Origin: Saprospiraceae bacterium
Lineage (GTDB): Bacteria; Bacteroidota; Bacteroidia; Chitinophagales; Saprospiraceae
NCBI GenBank assembly: GCA_024103005.1
Contig: JAGFJA010000066.1
Location: 1-64,000 of the forward strand
Direction: 5' to 3'
DNA: 64,000 nt
Of the stretch, positions 29,051-37,958 are shown piece after piece (within the stretch, counting starts at the first letter, position 1; the number at the start of each line of letters is the position of its first letter). A model generated the notes under the pieces. The model searched no databases. It had not been told where the DNA came from and saw only the letters and a list, made by a program, of their open reading frames with translations. The position numbers were made by a program, and so were the translations under genes.

Positions 29051-29743
29051 ATGAAGCATATCTATACACACTATATTATATATATACTTTTAACTTTAGT
29101 GATTGCCCCCGGATGCAATTCCGACAGGTCCGATGACAACTTTCCGCGAAACGTGGATTTGTACATGAGGTATATGGCAGATGGAAATCAATTCAGCAGT
29201 TTGTGTAAAATCAGTTTTGCAGACACACTCGCAGAAGGTGAACCGGACACTGCAAACTATGACATCACCATAAATAATAAGGATTTAAAGAAGGTTATTT
29301 TAAATGGCGGTGTAAAAAATTATAACCTCCTGACGAAGATGAATTTCAAAGACAAATTTGAAATAAAACTAAAGGGACCTGATGGGAAAATATTAGCTCA
29401 ATCTACCAGGATGAACTCTATCGACAGTATCCGGATCGATGAGAAGGTCAACGTTTCAGAAGGCCTTACATTACAATATTTCGGCAAAGAATTGAATGCC
29501 AATGAGTCTTTAATTCTCATGCTTATTTCAAGTGACGATAAAACTTTCACAACTACGATACAAGGTCCAGCATCCAGCAACATTATTCAAATAAAACCCG
29601 ACGACCTTAAAATTCTTCCGGAAGGTCCGGCAAGTATATATTTGATCAGGACATATAATGATGAGGAAGTAAACGGTAAAATGCACTTCTTCATCCGTAA
29701 TGAATATTTCAGCCGAAGTAAGGAAATCACACTTATCCGATAG
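29051..29743 (+). CDS. Uncharacterised lipoprotein, 230 aa
   Basis: A lipoprotein with signal MKHIYTHYIIYILLTLVIAP and lipobox Cys (APGC). The mature part is beta-rich, of immunoglobulin-like composition, with no family I can name. Its first domain reads like a DUF4249/fibronectin-type strand pattern (NQFSSLCKISFADTL, then KKVILNGGVKNYN). The ATG at 29051 is preferred to a preceding TTG. It is a single gene, divergent from the dehydrogenase. Confidence 0.7.
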   Translation: MKHIYTHYIIYILLTLVIAPGCNSDRSDDNFPRNVDLYMRYMADGNQFSSLCKISFADTLAEGEPDTANYDITINNKDLKKVILNGGVKNYNLLTKMNFKDKFEIKLKGPDGKILAQSTRMNSIDSIRIDEKVNVSEGLTLQYFGKELNANESLILMLISSDDKTFTTTIQGPASSNIIQIKPDDLKILPEGPASIYLIRTYNDEEVNGKMHFFIRNEYFSRSKEITLIR

Positions 29744-30022
29744 CGTCGTAAATATCGAAGGGATGCCGGTAGGCATTGTTTCAGATAAAAAATTTTTAAT
29801 ATATAGGTCGCTAAAATTATCTCCCGAGTGACTTATAATCCCTATCTCATTGTCACACAACCGTTTGATTTAATCTTATACTTTTCTAAATCAGACTGGT
29901 TTATATGCGGTAAGTAACCTATGAACAGTCCTATGCCCAATGGCACATAATACCATGCTATGATGAAAAATTAACACATTGTAAGAAAATAAAAAAAGCC
30001 CCATTCAATCATGGGGCTTCGG
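29744..30022. other. Intergenic stretch before tRNA-Phe, no gene seen
   Basis: No credible coding frame on either strand. A small hairpin (ATGCC-ggta-GGCAT followed by TGTTT, at about 29763-29779) could end the lipoprotein transcript. The right end holds the tRNA terminator. Confidence 0.5.
29992..30020 (-). terminator. Rho-independent terminator after tRNA-Phe
   Basis: On the minus strand AGCCCCAT pairs with ATGGGGCT around a 6-base loop, followed by seven Ts, directly behind the tRNA 3' end. Confidence 0.88.
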
Positions 30023-30095
30023 TGGTACCTCCAGGAATCGAACCAGGGACACAAGGATTTTCAGTCCTTTGCTCTACCAACTGAGCTAAGGTACC
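30023..30095 (-). tRNA. tRNA-Phe (anticodon GAA)
   Basis: A 73-base cloverleaf on the minus strand. The acceptor stem is GGTACCT with AGGTACC, the D arm is AGCTCAGTTGGTAGAGC, the anticodon loop is CTGAAAA with GAA, and the T arm carries GGTTCGATTCC. The discriminator is A and the genomic sequence continues CCG, so the full CCA tail is not encoded. Confidence 0.97.
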
Positions 30096-30362
30096 AAAGC
30101 GGGTGCAAATATAGCATTAAGTTACAAATCAACAACTATTCTTTGAAAAAAATTATACTTTTAGAATCTGCTACAGACAAACGTTTTCATAGTCAAGTTT
30201 TTATAAGAAAAAAGTTATTAAAATCAATTATAGTTATCTCAAGGTTGATTAAAGAGAACATCATAACTCTTTGTAAAATATGAAATTCAGTTCGACATAC
30301 CACCACAATGATGGCAGTATCCAAATTCTTTGATTACATTTGCGACTAAAACTTTAGTGTAG

Positions 30363-31214
30363 ATGAAGTTATCGGGAATTCTTTATATCATAGCATTTGT
30401 ACTGGGAGGAGTTATTGTTTTTATTGAATTTGTTTACTATTCTGGCGACTTTGTCAATCCCTACCTGGTCATCCCGCTGGCATTGGGAATAGGAAGTTAT
30501 GTTCTGGCTCCTCAGCTGGATTGGTGGTACAGCAAACATTTTCCACCTAAATTAGAAGACAAGGTCAGACAGATATTCGAGAGCAATAGTTTGTTTTACC
30601 GGAATCTACCTCCGGAGCGCAGAAAAATTTTTGATGAGCGTATCTGTTTATTTGTAGAAGCTAAAGACTGGCAATATATAGGGATGGAGGGTGAATTACC
30701 TTACGATGTGAGGTCAATCATTGCATTTGAACCCGTAAGGCTTACACTTGCCCAGAATAATTTCCTAATGAAGCCATTTGACAGGATTGCTGTCTATCCC
30801 AATCCATTTATTACACCTGTTCATCCTGACAGATACCATGCATCAGAGATCTATCCGGAAGACGGGATGGCTATTTTTTCTTTAAAACATATAATGCCGG
30901 CCTTCAGGCATCCTACGCAATATTTTAATGTCGTCCTTTACGAATTTGCCAAAATCATGATTATGAGTTATCCTGATATAATTTTCCCGCAATTAGATGA
31001 TCATTTTTGGCCTGATTTATATAAGGTAGCCAATTACGGTAAAAGAGAAATCATGGGTGCAGTAGGCTTGCCCGACATCGAACCATTACCGGTAGCCATC
31101 CACCATTATTATATTTATGGTGAGTATTTTGGCGATGTCTATCCTACACTTTATGGCGAATTAAGGGATATTTTTGAGATACACCATCTTCCATTGCACC
31201 GGGTAAGTGAATAA
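30363..31214 (+). CDS. M90 (MtfA-like) family protein lacking the zinc-binding motif
   Basis: A 283-residue protein with an N-terminal membrane segment (about 7-24) and often a second (about 34-48), followed by a domain resembling the glucose-regulated M90 metallopeptidase MtfA. It shows RKIFDERICLFVEAKDW, RSIIAFEPVRLTL and YPNPF. Where active members have HEFAH, this one reads YEFAK (about residues 195-199); both zinc-binding His are gone while the Glu remains. It is thus probably a pseudopeptidase, perhaps binding a regulator as MtfA binds Mlc. A -7-like TACATTTG lies at 30335-30342. Confidence 0.75.
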   Translation: MKLSGILYIIAFVLGGVIVFIEFVYYSGDFVNPYLVIPLALGIGSYVLAPQLDWWYSKHFPPKLEDKVRQIFESNSLFYRNLPPERRKIFDERICLFVEAKDWQYIGMEGELPYDVRSIIAFEPVRLTLAQNNFLMKPFDRIAVYPNPFITPVHPDRYHASEIYPEDGMAIFSLKHIMPAFRHPTQYFNVVLYEFAKIMIMSYPDIIFPQLDDHFWPDLYKVANYGKREIMGAVGLPDIEPLPVAIHHYYIYGEYFGDVYPTLYGELRDIFEIHHLPLHRVSE

Positions 31215-31218
31215 AATA

Positions 31219-32313
31219 TCAAATCCATTTTTTTGACCTAAAATAAATCAAGGTTACAATCGTAAAAAATATCATTACAAGCCAGACCATCGGGTAACCA
31301 AACTGCCATTCCAATTCAGGCATGACTCTGAAGTTCATACCATATACTCCTACGATAAATGTCAATGGAATAAAAATCGTTGAAAGAATCGTTAATGTCT
31401 TAATGATATTGTTAGTCCGATAGTTAATCTCTGCATGATATAGATCATAAAGACCGTAGATCATTTCGTTGTATGTATCTGCCATATTATACAATTGGTT
31501 GGTATGATCCAGCAAATCTGCAAGATAGGCTTTTGTTTCAGCATGAATGGCTTCATTTCCGGAAGTTTTCATTTTTAACACTGCCTCGCGGATACCCGGA
31601 ATTACTTTCAGGAAGACTAAAAATGACCTTCTGAAATAAAATATTTCTTGTTTGAGGTGGTTATCCGGGTGTTTTTCAATTTTTACTTCCAATTCCTCTA
31701 TTTTATCGTCCAGATATTGAGAAGCCTCCAAAAATTTGTCCACAATCAAATCCAGGACAGCATACGTCAGGTAGTCTGGATGACGATTGTAAATGCGGTT
31801 TTTACCATTGTTTAGCCGGTCATAAATAGGCTGAAACTCAGGTGGGTCATCTTCTCTGAAAGTAATCAATACCTTTTCGTTAAAATAAATGGAAATCTGT
31901 TGTTTGTCAATTTTCTTTAAATCCGGATCGTAATAAAAAGATTGCATCGACAAGAAATTGCCTGATTCCAGTTCAACATACTTTGGGTTTTGATTGACAT
32001 TCAAAACATCTTCAAGTATAAGTGGATTGATACCATAATACTTTCCAATACGTTCAATTATTTCAGGATCATGAATTCCGATAATATCCAGCCATATCAT
32101 CCCTGCCGATGCCGACAATTGATTCATTTCGGCAAGATCGATAATATCTGAAAGTATTGAATCGCCGGATATTATTGTTCTTCGAATTTTTATCGCATCT
32201 ACTTTCTTTTGTCCTGTAAAAACCAGAGTTCCCGGTGCTGTACCAGGTTTCTTCATAATTTTTCGATGCTCAGGTTTAAATTTTGAACTATTATTTTCTT
32301 TCTCGGATTTCAT
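31219..32313 (-). CDS. corA: CorA family magnesium/cobalt transporter
   Basis: A 364-residue CorA. It has a soluble alpha/beta N-terminal funnel with a long helix (LDDKIEELEVKIEKH), then two C-terminal membrane segments with the ion-selectivity signature YGMNF and the periplasmic loop MPELEWQFGYP. It forms a pentameric Mg channel in the inner membrane. It is the last gene of a minus-strand run (rimK, aspartoacylase-like, dacB, mscS, corA) and converges on the M90-like gene with only 4 bases between stops. Confidence 0.94.
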   Translation of the reverse strand: MKSEKENNSSKFKPEHRKIMKKPGTAPGTLVFTGQKKVDAIKIRRTIISGDSILSDIIDLAEMNQLSASAGMIWLDIIGIHDPEIIERIGKYYGINPLILEDVLNVNQNPKYVELESGNFLSMQSFYYDPDLKKIDKQQISIYFNEKVLITFREDDPPEFQPIYDRLNNGKNRIYNRHPDYLTYAVLDLIVDKFLEASQYLDDKIEELEVKIEKHPDNHLKQEIFYFRRSFLVFLKVIPGIREAVLKMKTSGNEAIHAETKAYLADLLDHTNQLYNMADTYNEMIYGLYDLYHAEINYRTNNIIKTLTILSTIFIPLTFIVGVYGMNFRVMPELEWQFGYPMVWLVMIFFTIVTLIYFRSKKWI

Positions 32314-32353
32314 CTTTGATACTCAAATTATCGAATTATTATCATAAAAATCA

Positions 32354-33214
32354 CTATTCCAACTTAAAAGAAAACTTTGCAGCTTCAATATCGCTCAGTT
32401 TTGAAAACCATGCACCATGTGCAGGTAGCTGCTCTGCAAGCGTTTCAAGCAAATCATATCCTATTTTATTTGCATCAATAATATTTGTACCAGTAATACC
32501 GACTTGACAAAAAATGCCTTTTTCAGTGATATTGCTTACGTGAATGGGTATGGCCGCTTCCATATCGTCTGAACGTTCTGTATTTGCCTCCAGATAAAGA
32601 GGATGGCCGGAAATAAACTTGCGGATGACATTTTTAGCAGCCCGGATATCAGAACTATGATGAAGGATGATCTCTAAAGTTTTGTTAATATTCTCTTTGT
32701 GAAAGTCATAATTGACCACCACCTCATTGTTAATAAGAGCATTTGGTATGATGACTCTTCTGTTGTCTCCATCGCGGATGATTGTATGCCGAAGCGTAAT
32801 ATCCTCAACAACACCGGTAACTGTTTCTCTAAATTTCAGCCGATCATTGATACCGAATGGTTTAAAGATCACAATAAAGAAGCCACTGATGATATTACTC
32901 AACGCATTTTGTGCCGCAAAACTGACTGCGACTGTTACCAGACCTGCACCGGCAAGCAGGGAAGTAGAAACTGATTTGAGTACACCAATCTGAGATAAGG
33001 CAGTAACTATCCCTAAAATATAAACTGCAGCAGTAATGACATGCGTATAAAATTTAACTCTTGTCGGATTCTTAGTTAGCAGTTTTTCATTTTTTATCTT
33101 ATTGGAAGACAGGATATAACGCAGGATTTGAGCAACTACAATGGTTGCAAAAATAATGAGTACGAATGCAATAATTTGTTCCCATACAATCAGTTCCTCT
33201 AATTTTTTAACCAT
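32354..33214 (-). CDS. Small-conductance mechanosensitive channel (MscS family)
   Basis: A 286-residue MscS-type channel with two or three N-terminal membrane helices and a pore helix region AGLVTVAVSFAAQNALSNIISGF. A beta domain with PFGINDRLKFRETVTGVVEDITLRHT and VIIPNALINNEVVVNYD follows. It releases osmolytes under membrane tension. It starts 30 bases after the dacB stop and precedes corA by 40 bases, so co-transcription is likely. Confidence 0.92.
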   Translation of the reverse strand: MVKKLEELIVWEQIIAFVLIIFATIVVAQILRYILSSNKIKNEKLLTKNPTRVKFYTHVITAAVYILGIVTALSQIGVLKSVSTSLLAGAGLVTVAVSFAAQNALSNIISGFFIVIFKPFGINDRLKFRETVTGVVEDITLRHTIIRDGDNRRVIIPNALINNEVVVNYDFHKENINKTLEIILHHSSDIRAAKNVIRKFISGHPLYLEANTERSDDMEAAIPIHVSNITEKGIFCQVGITGTNIIDANKIGYDLLETLAEQLPAHGAWFSKLSDIEAAKFSFKLE

Positions 33215-33244
33215 ATTTCAACGATTTTATGAGTATCAGGACTA

Positions 33245-34702
33245 TTAAAGTAATTTATACATGGATTCCAGAAAATTTTCCGCCTTGGATTTTATCTGCG
33301 AAGAACTACATGAATAATTATTAATAATTAAGGTGAATACATAATTTTTTTGTGAAGAGCCGGTTATAATGCCTGAATAGCTTCTTACTCTTTCCATCGA
33401 GCCTGTCTTTGCCTTTATTTTCCCTTTTGCCGGTGAGTTGGTCAAAAAGTTTTTCAAGGTACCGCTGATTCCGGCAACAGGCAATGAATTTAACAGCGCT
33501 CCTGAAAGTGTTTCATCTTTAAAGAATTTGTACAATACTTTGGCAAAGCCTAAACTGGGGATCGAGTTAAATTTAGACAGGCCGGAACCATCTGCCAGAT
33601 AAAAACCTGACTGAGCATCCGATTCCTGCTCAAGGAAGGAGACATAGTTTTTCATTGCATTATCCAAGGTCGGATTCGCCTGACTCACGGCGCCACAATA
33701 TCGAAGAATTGCTTCAGCATTTAAGTTGATACTCTTCAACAATGTCTGATTCACTATTTGATCGAGGGGCTGAGAAAAATGAGTTTTTAAAATGGTTCTT
33801 TTTCCTTCAGGCAAAGGATCTTTGAGAGAACCGGAACTCGATTGGACTTGAATATTACGCGATTTTAATTTTTGTGCCAACAACCAGGCCGCTGCTGCAG
33901 TAGGATCCGGCAGGCTTCCCTTGATCTCAAAAAAGCCCGTCCCGGATGGGATAGTACCTTTTACTCTGCAATTATTTTGCAAGGGTCCTCCATAAATATA
34001 TGCATTATCTCCGCTATTTGGTCCTGCTGATATGACTTGTGATGTAAAATTCAGGTCGGGTATAGCAGGATAAAAACTATTGATGGAAGGAGCAGAGTTT
34101 TGACGACTTTGTTTAAATTTCAATTTATAAAGGTTGTCATAGATATTCAAGCCATAAACTCCTGCACCATAATAATTGCCAATATCATTCCACTGCCAGG
34201 AATCGCAAATTCCTTCTTTAGAAAAAAAACTACCATCACCATAGACCTTACCGTTGATAGCATGGATCCCGGCCGCAGTGACTGCATCTGCGAATTCATC
34301 CAAAACCCGGTCAAGAGACATACTTCCTACCGTCATTTCTGACCCGAGTGTCGGATCACCGTAACCGTGAAGAATTAAATCTCCCTGCAATATACCTTTG
34401 GCATCCACCTTTCCTGTTATCTCCAAAACAGTCTTAAATCGAAAATCTTTACCCAATTGTTTCAATCCGTAAGCACAGGTAAGCAATTTCAATGAAGATG
34501 CCGGAATTAAAGACATGTTTGGATTATGAGTCGCGATCAAATCGCCCGATTTTTGATCCAGAATGGTGAAACTTACATTTCCATTTTTTAATGCCGGATC
34601 ACCCACAAGTTTGATTATTGCATCCTTCATATTTTGAGAATACAACTTGCAAGAAAGAGTGAGTACAGATACAGCCAAAAATATCAGTCTAAATAACCTC
34701 AT
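33245..34702 (-). CDS. dacB: D-alanyl-D-alanine carboxypeptidase/endopeptidase (PBP4 type)
   Basis: A 485-residue S13 penicillin-binding protein with a signal peptide. Active-site motifs are in order: SSLK (S-x-x-K, about 67-70), the DGSGLSKFN motif (about 367-375) and KTG (about 430). It trims or opens peptidoglycan cross-links in the periplasm. About 235 bases of unassigned sequence separate it from the upstream aspartoacylase-like gene, so it probably has its own promoter. Confidence 0.93.
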   Translation of the reverse strand: MRLFRLIFLAVSVLTLSCKLYSQNMKDAIIKLVGDPALKNGNVSFTILDQKSGDLIATHNPNMSLIPASSLKLLTCAYGLKQLGKDFRFKTVLEITGKVDAKGILQGDLILHGYGDPTLGSEMTVGSMSLDRVLDEFADAVTAAGIHAINGKVYGDGSFFSKEGICDSWQWNDIGNYYGAGVYGLNIYDNLYKLKFKQSRQNSAPSINSFYPAIPDLNFTSQVISAGPNSGDNAYIYGGPLQNNCRVKGTIPSGTGFFEIKGSLPDPTAAAAWLLAQKLKSRNIQVQSSSGSLKDPLPEGKRTILKTHFSQPLDQIVNQTLLKSINLNAEAILRYCGAVSQANPTLDNAMKNYVSFLEQESDAQSGFYLADGSGLSKFNSIPSLGFAKVLYKFFKDETLSGALLNSLPVAGISGTLKNFLTNSPAKGKIKAKTGSMERVRSYSGIITGSSQKNYVFTLIINNYSCSSSQIKSKAENFLESMYKLL

Positions 34703-34937
34703 ATTTATATCATTATCTTAATCTTATATATTTAAACAATTAATATTAGAAATTTAACTATGATACTGACAAATGTAAGAAAATAATAATATCGAATGTA
34801 TAACATCCTGAAAGAAAGAAATAAGCCGTTGTTATAAGAAGAAAGTATTCTTGCTAAGGCAATAAATGCAAATATTTAAAATCAGAAGAATAAAATCGAA
34901 TTGATAAAAGATCTTACAAAAAAAGACTAAAGGAAGA

Positions 34938-35882
34938 TCAGGGAATGCCAATATTAAAAAGCGGGTCACCGGAATACACGACCGGACGGTTGTTGACGCA
35001 AAGCAGGTAGCCATTGGTATTGGAGACAACAGCCGTATTGGCATTTCCTGCAAGATCATGAACCCATCCAATCAGTTGGCCTTTATCAATTCTTGAGCCG
35101 TTATTTATAGTAGGATAAAACAGGCCCTGCGACTGGGCACGAATCCATGACATCCTTTTCAACAGGATATTTTCCTGTCGTTCGACCTGAAAATTAGTCA
35201 TATTGAGGTGATTAAGAACTTTTTTTAAGCCGTCCATTGACTGTTTTATGACAAACGGGTCAACTCTTAAAGTTTCACCACCTTCATATACCAGAATGGG
35301 AATACCCATATCAAAGGCTATTTTTCGGAGAGACTTTTGCAGAAAAGGTTTTATCAGGCTAAAAGGAGCATTGAAGGCATCTGCGAGTACCTTCCCCGAA
35401 GGGTGTCTGCCCGTAAATCTGATTTGAGGATAGTTAAATCTTGATTGGCTACCTGAATGAAAATCAATTCCGGCACTACAATAGGGAAGAATCTGACGGG
35501 AAATAATTCCGGCAATCCTTGAAGCCATTGATCCATGAGGAGATCCAGGAAAGCTACGATTAATATCTTTTCCATCGGTTGAATCTCTTGTAAAACTGAT
35601 AAAACCAAAGATATTGACAAGCGGAATAACAATAACTGTTCCACAGTTTAAATTTTCAAACAACTGTAATTCCAGTGCCTGCCGCAGCATTTCAATGCCA
35701 TTAATTTCATCACCGTGTATTCCACCCGTTAAAAGGATAACAGGACCCGGATTAAGAGACCTGAAGACATGAACCCTCATATTCAGCTGATTACCAACAG
35801 GCAATTTACCGAGAGAAATCTTTACAACAGTGTTTTCTCCGGGACTAATTGGTACTCCTCCGATGTTGATAATATCAGCCAT
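34938..35882 (-). CDS. Succinylglutamate desuccinylase/aspartoacylase-like zinc hydrolase
   Basis: A 314-residue M14-like amidohydrolase. The zinc ligands are visible in GGIHGDEINGIEML (His and Glu) and IDFHSG (His), and the catalytic Glu lies in YEGGETL. It overlaps the rimK start by 8 bases. In many bacteria such a hydrolase sits beside rimK, suggesting it acts on the glutamate-tailed product or a related N-acyl amino acid; that link is inference. Confidence 0.85.
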   Translation of the reverse strand: MADIINIGGVPISPGENTVVKISLGKLPVGNQLNMRVHVFRSLNPGPVILLTGGIHGDEINGIEMLRQALELQLFENLNCGTVIVIPLVNIFGFISFTRDSTDGKDINRSFPGSPHGSMASRIAGIISRQILPYCSAGIDFHSGSQSRFNYPQIRFTGRHPSGKVLADAFNAPFSLIKPFLQKSLRKIAFDMGIPILVYEGGETLRVDPFVIKQSMDGLKKVLNHLNMTNFQVERQENILLKRMSWIRAQSQGLFYPTINNGSRIDKGQLIGWVHDLAGNANTAVVSNTNGYLLCVNNRPVVYSGDPLFNIGIP

Positions 35883-36768
35883 TCAGTGAACTTCGAGCCA
35901 ATTGATCACCATAGGAAATTATAGCCCCTGCTACATTAACCTTTGTTACACTTTCGATTCCTTCCAATCCCGGACTCGCGTTTACTTCCAAAATAAGTGG
36001 TCCTTCCTCACTACGCATGATATCAACACCTGACACTTCCAGACCCAAAGTCTGTGAAGCTTTGAGAATGACTTCCTGTTCCTCCGTAGTCAATTCAATA
36101 TGAGACCCGGTAGAACCGCGATGCATGTTGCTTCTGTATTCACCTTCAGGTGCTTTACGCAGCATAGAAGCAACAATCTTTCCATTTACGACAAACGCAC
36201 GGATATCCTGACCTGCTGACTCTTTGATAAACTTCTGGATGATGAATTTTTTTTGCATCCTGACAAAGGCCTCTGACACCGCTATTCCATTCTGAAGTGA
36301 ATCAGACAGGATAACTCCCAAGCCATGCGTACTATCCAGCAATTTAATGATTGCAGGAAATTCAAACTCTCTCCTTATTAAATTGGCATCACATTCCAAA
36401 GGGCTGATTAAACCAGTCTTTGGAACGGGCAAATTATTCTTTGTAAGCAGTTGCAAGGCAATCAATTTATCTCTTGCCTGAAGCAATGCCTGTGAGGATG
36501 TAATTACCGGAATTTTTTTTAACTCAAACTGTCTGATGATGGCAGCACCATAGCTAGTTGCAGTCGAGCCTATACGAGGCAAAACCCAGTCCGCCTTGAT
36601 TTCCATACCTGAATTATCGATGACCATCGGGTTATGGTTATCCACTATCAAATTACACGTCAGCGGGTCCACAACCTGAACGTTATGACCTCTCTTCCGG
36701 CATTCCAATATCAACCGTTGAGTAGAATACAGGCCAATATTTCTTGATAAAATTAAAACTTTCATCAT
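35875..36768 (-). CDS. rimK: ATP-grasp ligase RimK (ribosomal S6 glutamate ligase type)
   Basis: A 297-residue ATP-grasp ligase. It shows LPRIGSTATSYGAAIIRQ and QARDKLIALQLLTKNNLPVPKT in the N-terminal half, IIKLLDSTHGLGVIL in the ATP-binding core, and EVNASPGLEGIE with the Mg-binding Glu and Asn at the end. RimK adds glutamates to the C-terminus of ribosomal protein S6. It is first in an operon with the aspartoacylase-like gene; the RimB-like zinc protease that accompanies it in other bacteria is absent here. Confidence 0.9.
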   Translation of the reverse strand: MMKVLILSRNIGLYSTQRLILECRKRGHNVQVVDPLTCNLIVDNHNPMVIDNSGMEIKADWVLPRIGSTATSYGAAIIRQFELKKIPVITSSQALLQARDKLIALQLLTKNNLPVPKTGLISPLECDANLIRREFEFPAIIKLLDSTHGLGVILSDSLQNGIAVSEAFVRMQKKFIIQKFIKESAGQDIRAFVVNGKIVASMLRKAPEGEYRSNMHRGSTGSHIELTTEEQEVILKASQTLGLEVSGVDIMRSEEGPLILEVNASPGLEGIESVTKVNVAGAIISYGDQLARSSLNG

Positions 36769-37293
36769 CCTTTATTTGCACTGCAAAATGAGGATATTTT
36801 ATCAAATAAAATACTCTTTACTTAATATAGAAAAGAAAAAATATGTAACCGTTCTAATTATCATGTTATTATATGATATTGAAAGTTTTAATCTAACAAC
36901 TATAATTGCAGAGCAACGATTTAATTCAGAAATTTGGCTTGAGAGCGCTTTTACTACGTCGCCTGACAGCTACACTGTTTGTTGACTGCGTCTTTTGATG
37001 GGCTTTCGCCTGTTTGATTTCCCGGATTTTAGGAATACCAAAGTGCCTGAAGTTGAAAGTTTAAGATTAATCAAAGAGGAAAAAAGTTGAATACAATCAG
37101 AAAGTTCATATATAAACTTAAATCATTTATAAACCAATAATTTAAGCAAACACATATAAATAATTCTCAGTTCATGTTAATCTGATTATCTTTTGGTTAT
37201 CAGCTCATAAACCATAGTAAAATAAAATGTCTTGCCAAGCTGAATCTACCGAGGAACTTATTTATTCAGCTATATTACACGTTTAAAGAATTC
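36769..37293. other. Intergenic stretch of 525 bases, no gene seen
   Basis: Open frames here are short, AT-rich and without a recognisable protein pattern. One imperfect inverted repeat (AGCTGAAT at about 37238 with ATTCAGCT at about 37264) is visible next to the adk stop. I see no RNA gene. It could be a decayed gene or a leader region. Confidence 0.4.
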
Positions 37294-37878
37294 TTATAAC
37301 CTATTCAGAGATCTTTCTATTCTTTCTGTCAAGGAGGCAAAAATGTCGTCCACATCACCGATGCCATTAATTGAGGTGGCAAGGCCCAGATTATGAAAGT
37401 AATCATAGACCGGTTGAGTTTCATTCTTGTAAACCAAAAATCGTTTTCGGATGATATTTTCATCGGTATCATCTGCTCTCCCTGATGTCTCTCCTCTCAT
37501 TTTAATTCTCCTTACAATCTCATCCTCTCCCACTTCCAAAGCAATCATGGCATTTAATGAGGTATTCATTTCATTGAGAAGGACCATCAAAGCATCTGCT
37601 TGATTCAGGGTACGAGGAAAACCGTCGAAAATAAAACCATTGGCATCCGGATGTCGTAACATCTTAGCTTTCAGCATATTTATCGTAACTTCGTCAGGGA
37701 CCAATTGACCCTGATCCATATAACTTTTCGCGAGTTTACCCAGCTCTGTCATATTATTCAATTCATATCTGAACAAGTCACCAGTGGAAATATGAACCAG
37801 GTTATATTTCTCAGCAATTCGGGTTGCTTGTGTACCTTTTCCGGAGCCCGGCGGCCCAAAGAGTATTAAATTAATCAT
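37294..37878 (-). CDS. adk: Adenylate kinase
   Basis: A 194-residue nucleotide kinase starting MINLILFGPPGSGKGTQ, with the P-loop at residues 8-15. It also carries DGFPRTLNQADAL, the RIKMRGETSGRADD lid region and the C-terminal Arg-rich helix. It has the short LID form, without a zinc-binding insertion, as in many Bacteroidota. The frame opens upstream to 37923, but those 15 residues precede the conserved N-terminus and are not used. It interconverts ATP+AMP and 2 ADP. Confidence 0.94.
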   Translation of the reverse strand: MINLILFGPPGSGKGTQATRIAEKYNLVHISTGDLFRYELNNMTELGKLAKSYMDQGQLVPDEVTINMLKAKMLRHPDANGFIFDGFPRTLNQADALMVLLNEMNTSLNAMIALEVGEDEIVRRIKMRGETSGRADDTDENIIRKRFLVYKNETQPVYDYFHNLGLATSINGIGDVDDIFASLTERIERSLNRL

Positions 37879-37958
37879 GGTTTTGAATGATAAATAAAAG
37901 TCGAAAATATAAAAAAATAGCAAGAATGACAGATTTATTTTTAATCTACCAAATCTTT

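Noticed and set aside
30011-30283. 90-aa plus-strand frame over tRNA-Phe
   Set aside because: It is antisense to the tRNA and has no protein pattern.
36776-36985. 69-aa frame in the gap before rimK
   Set aside because: Low-complexity, no family pattern and no promoter; probably chance.
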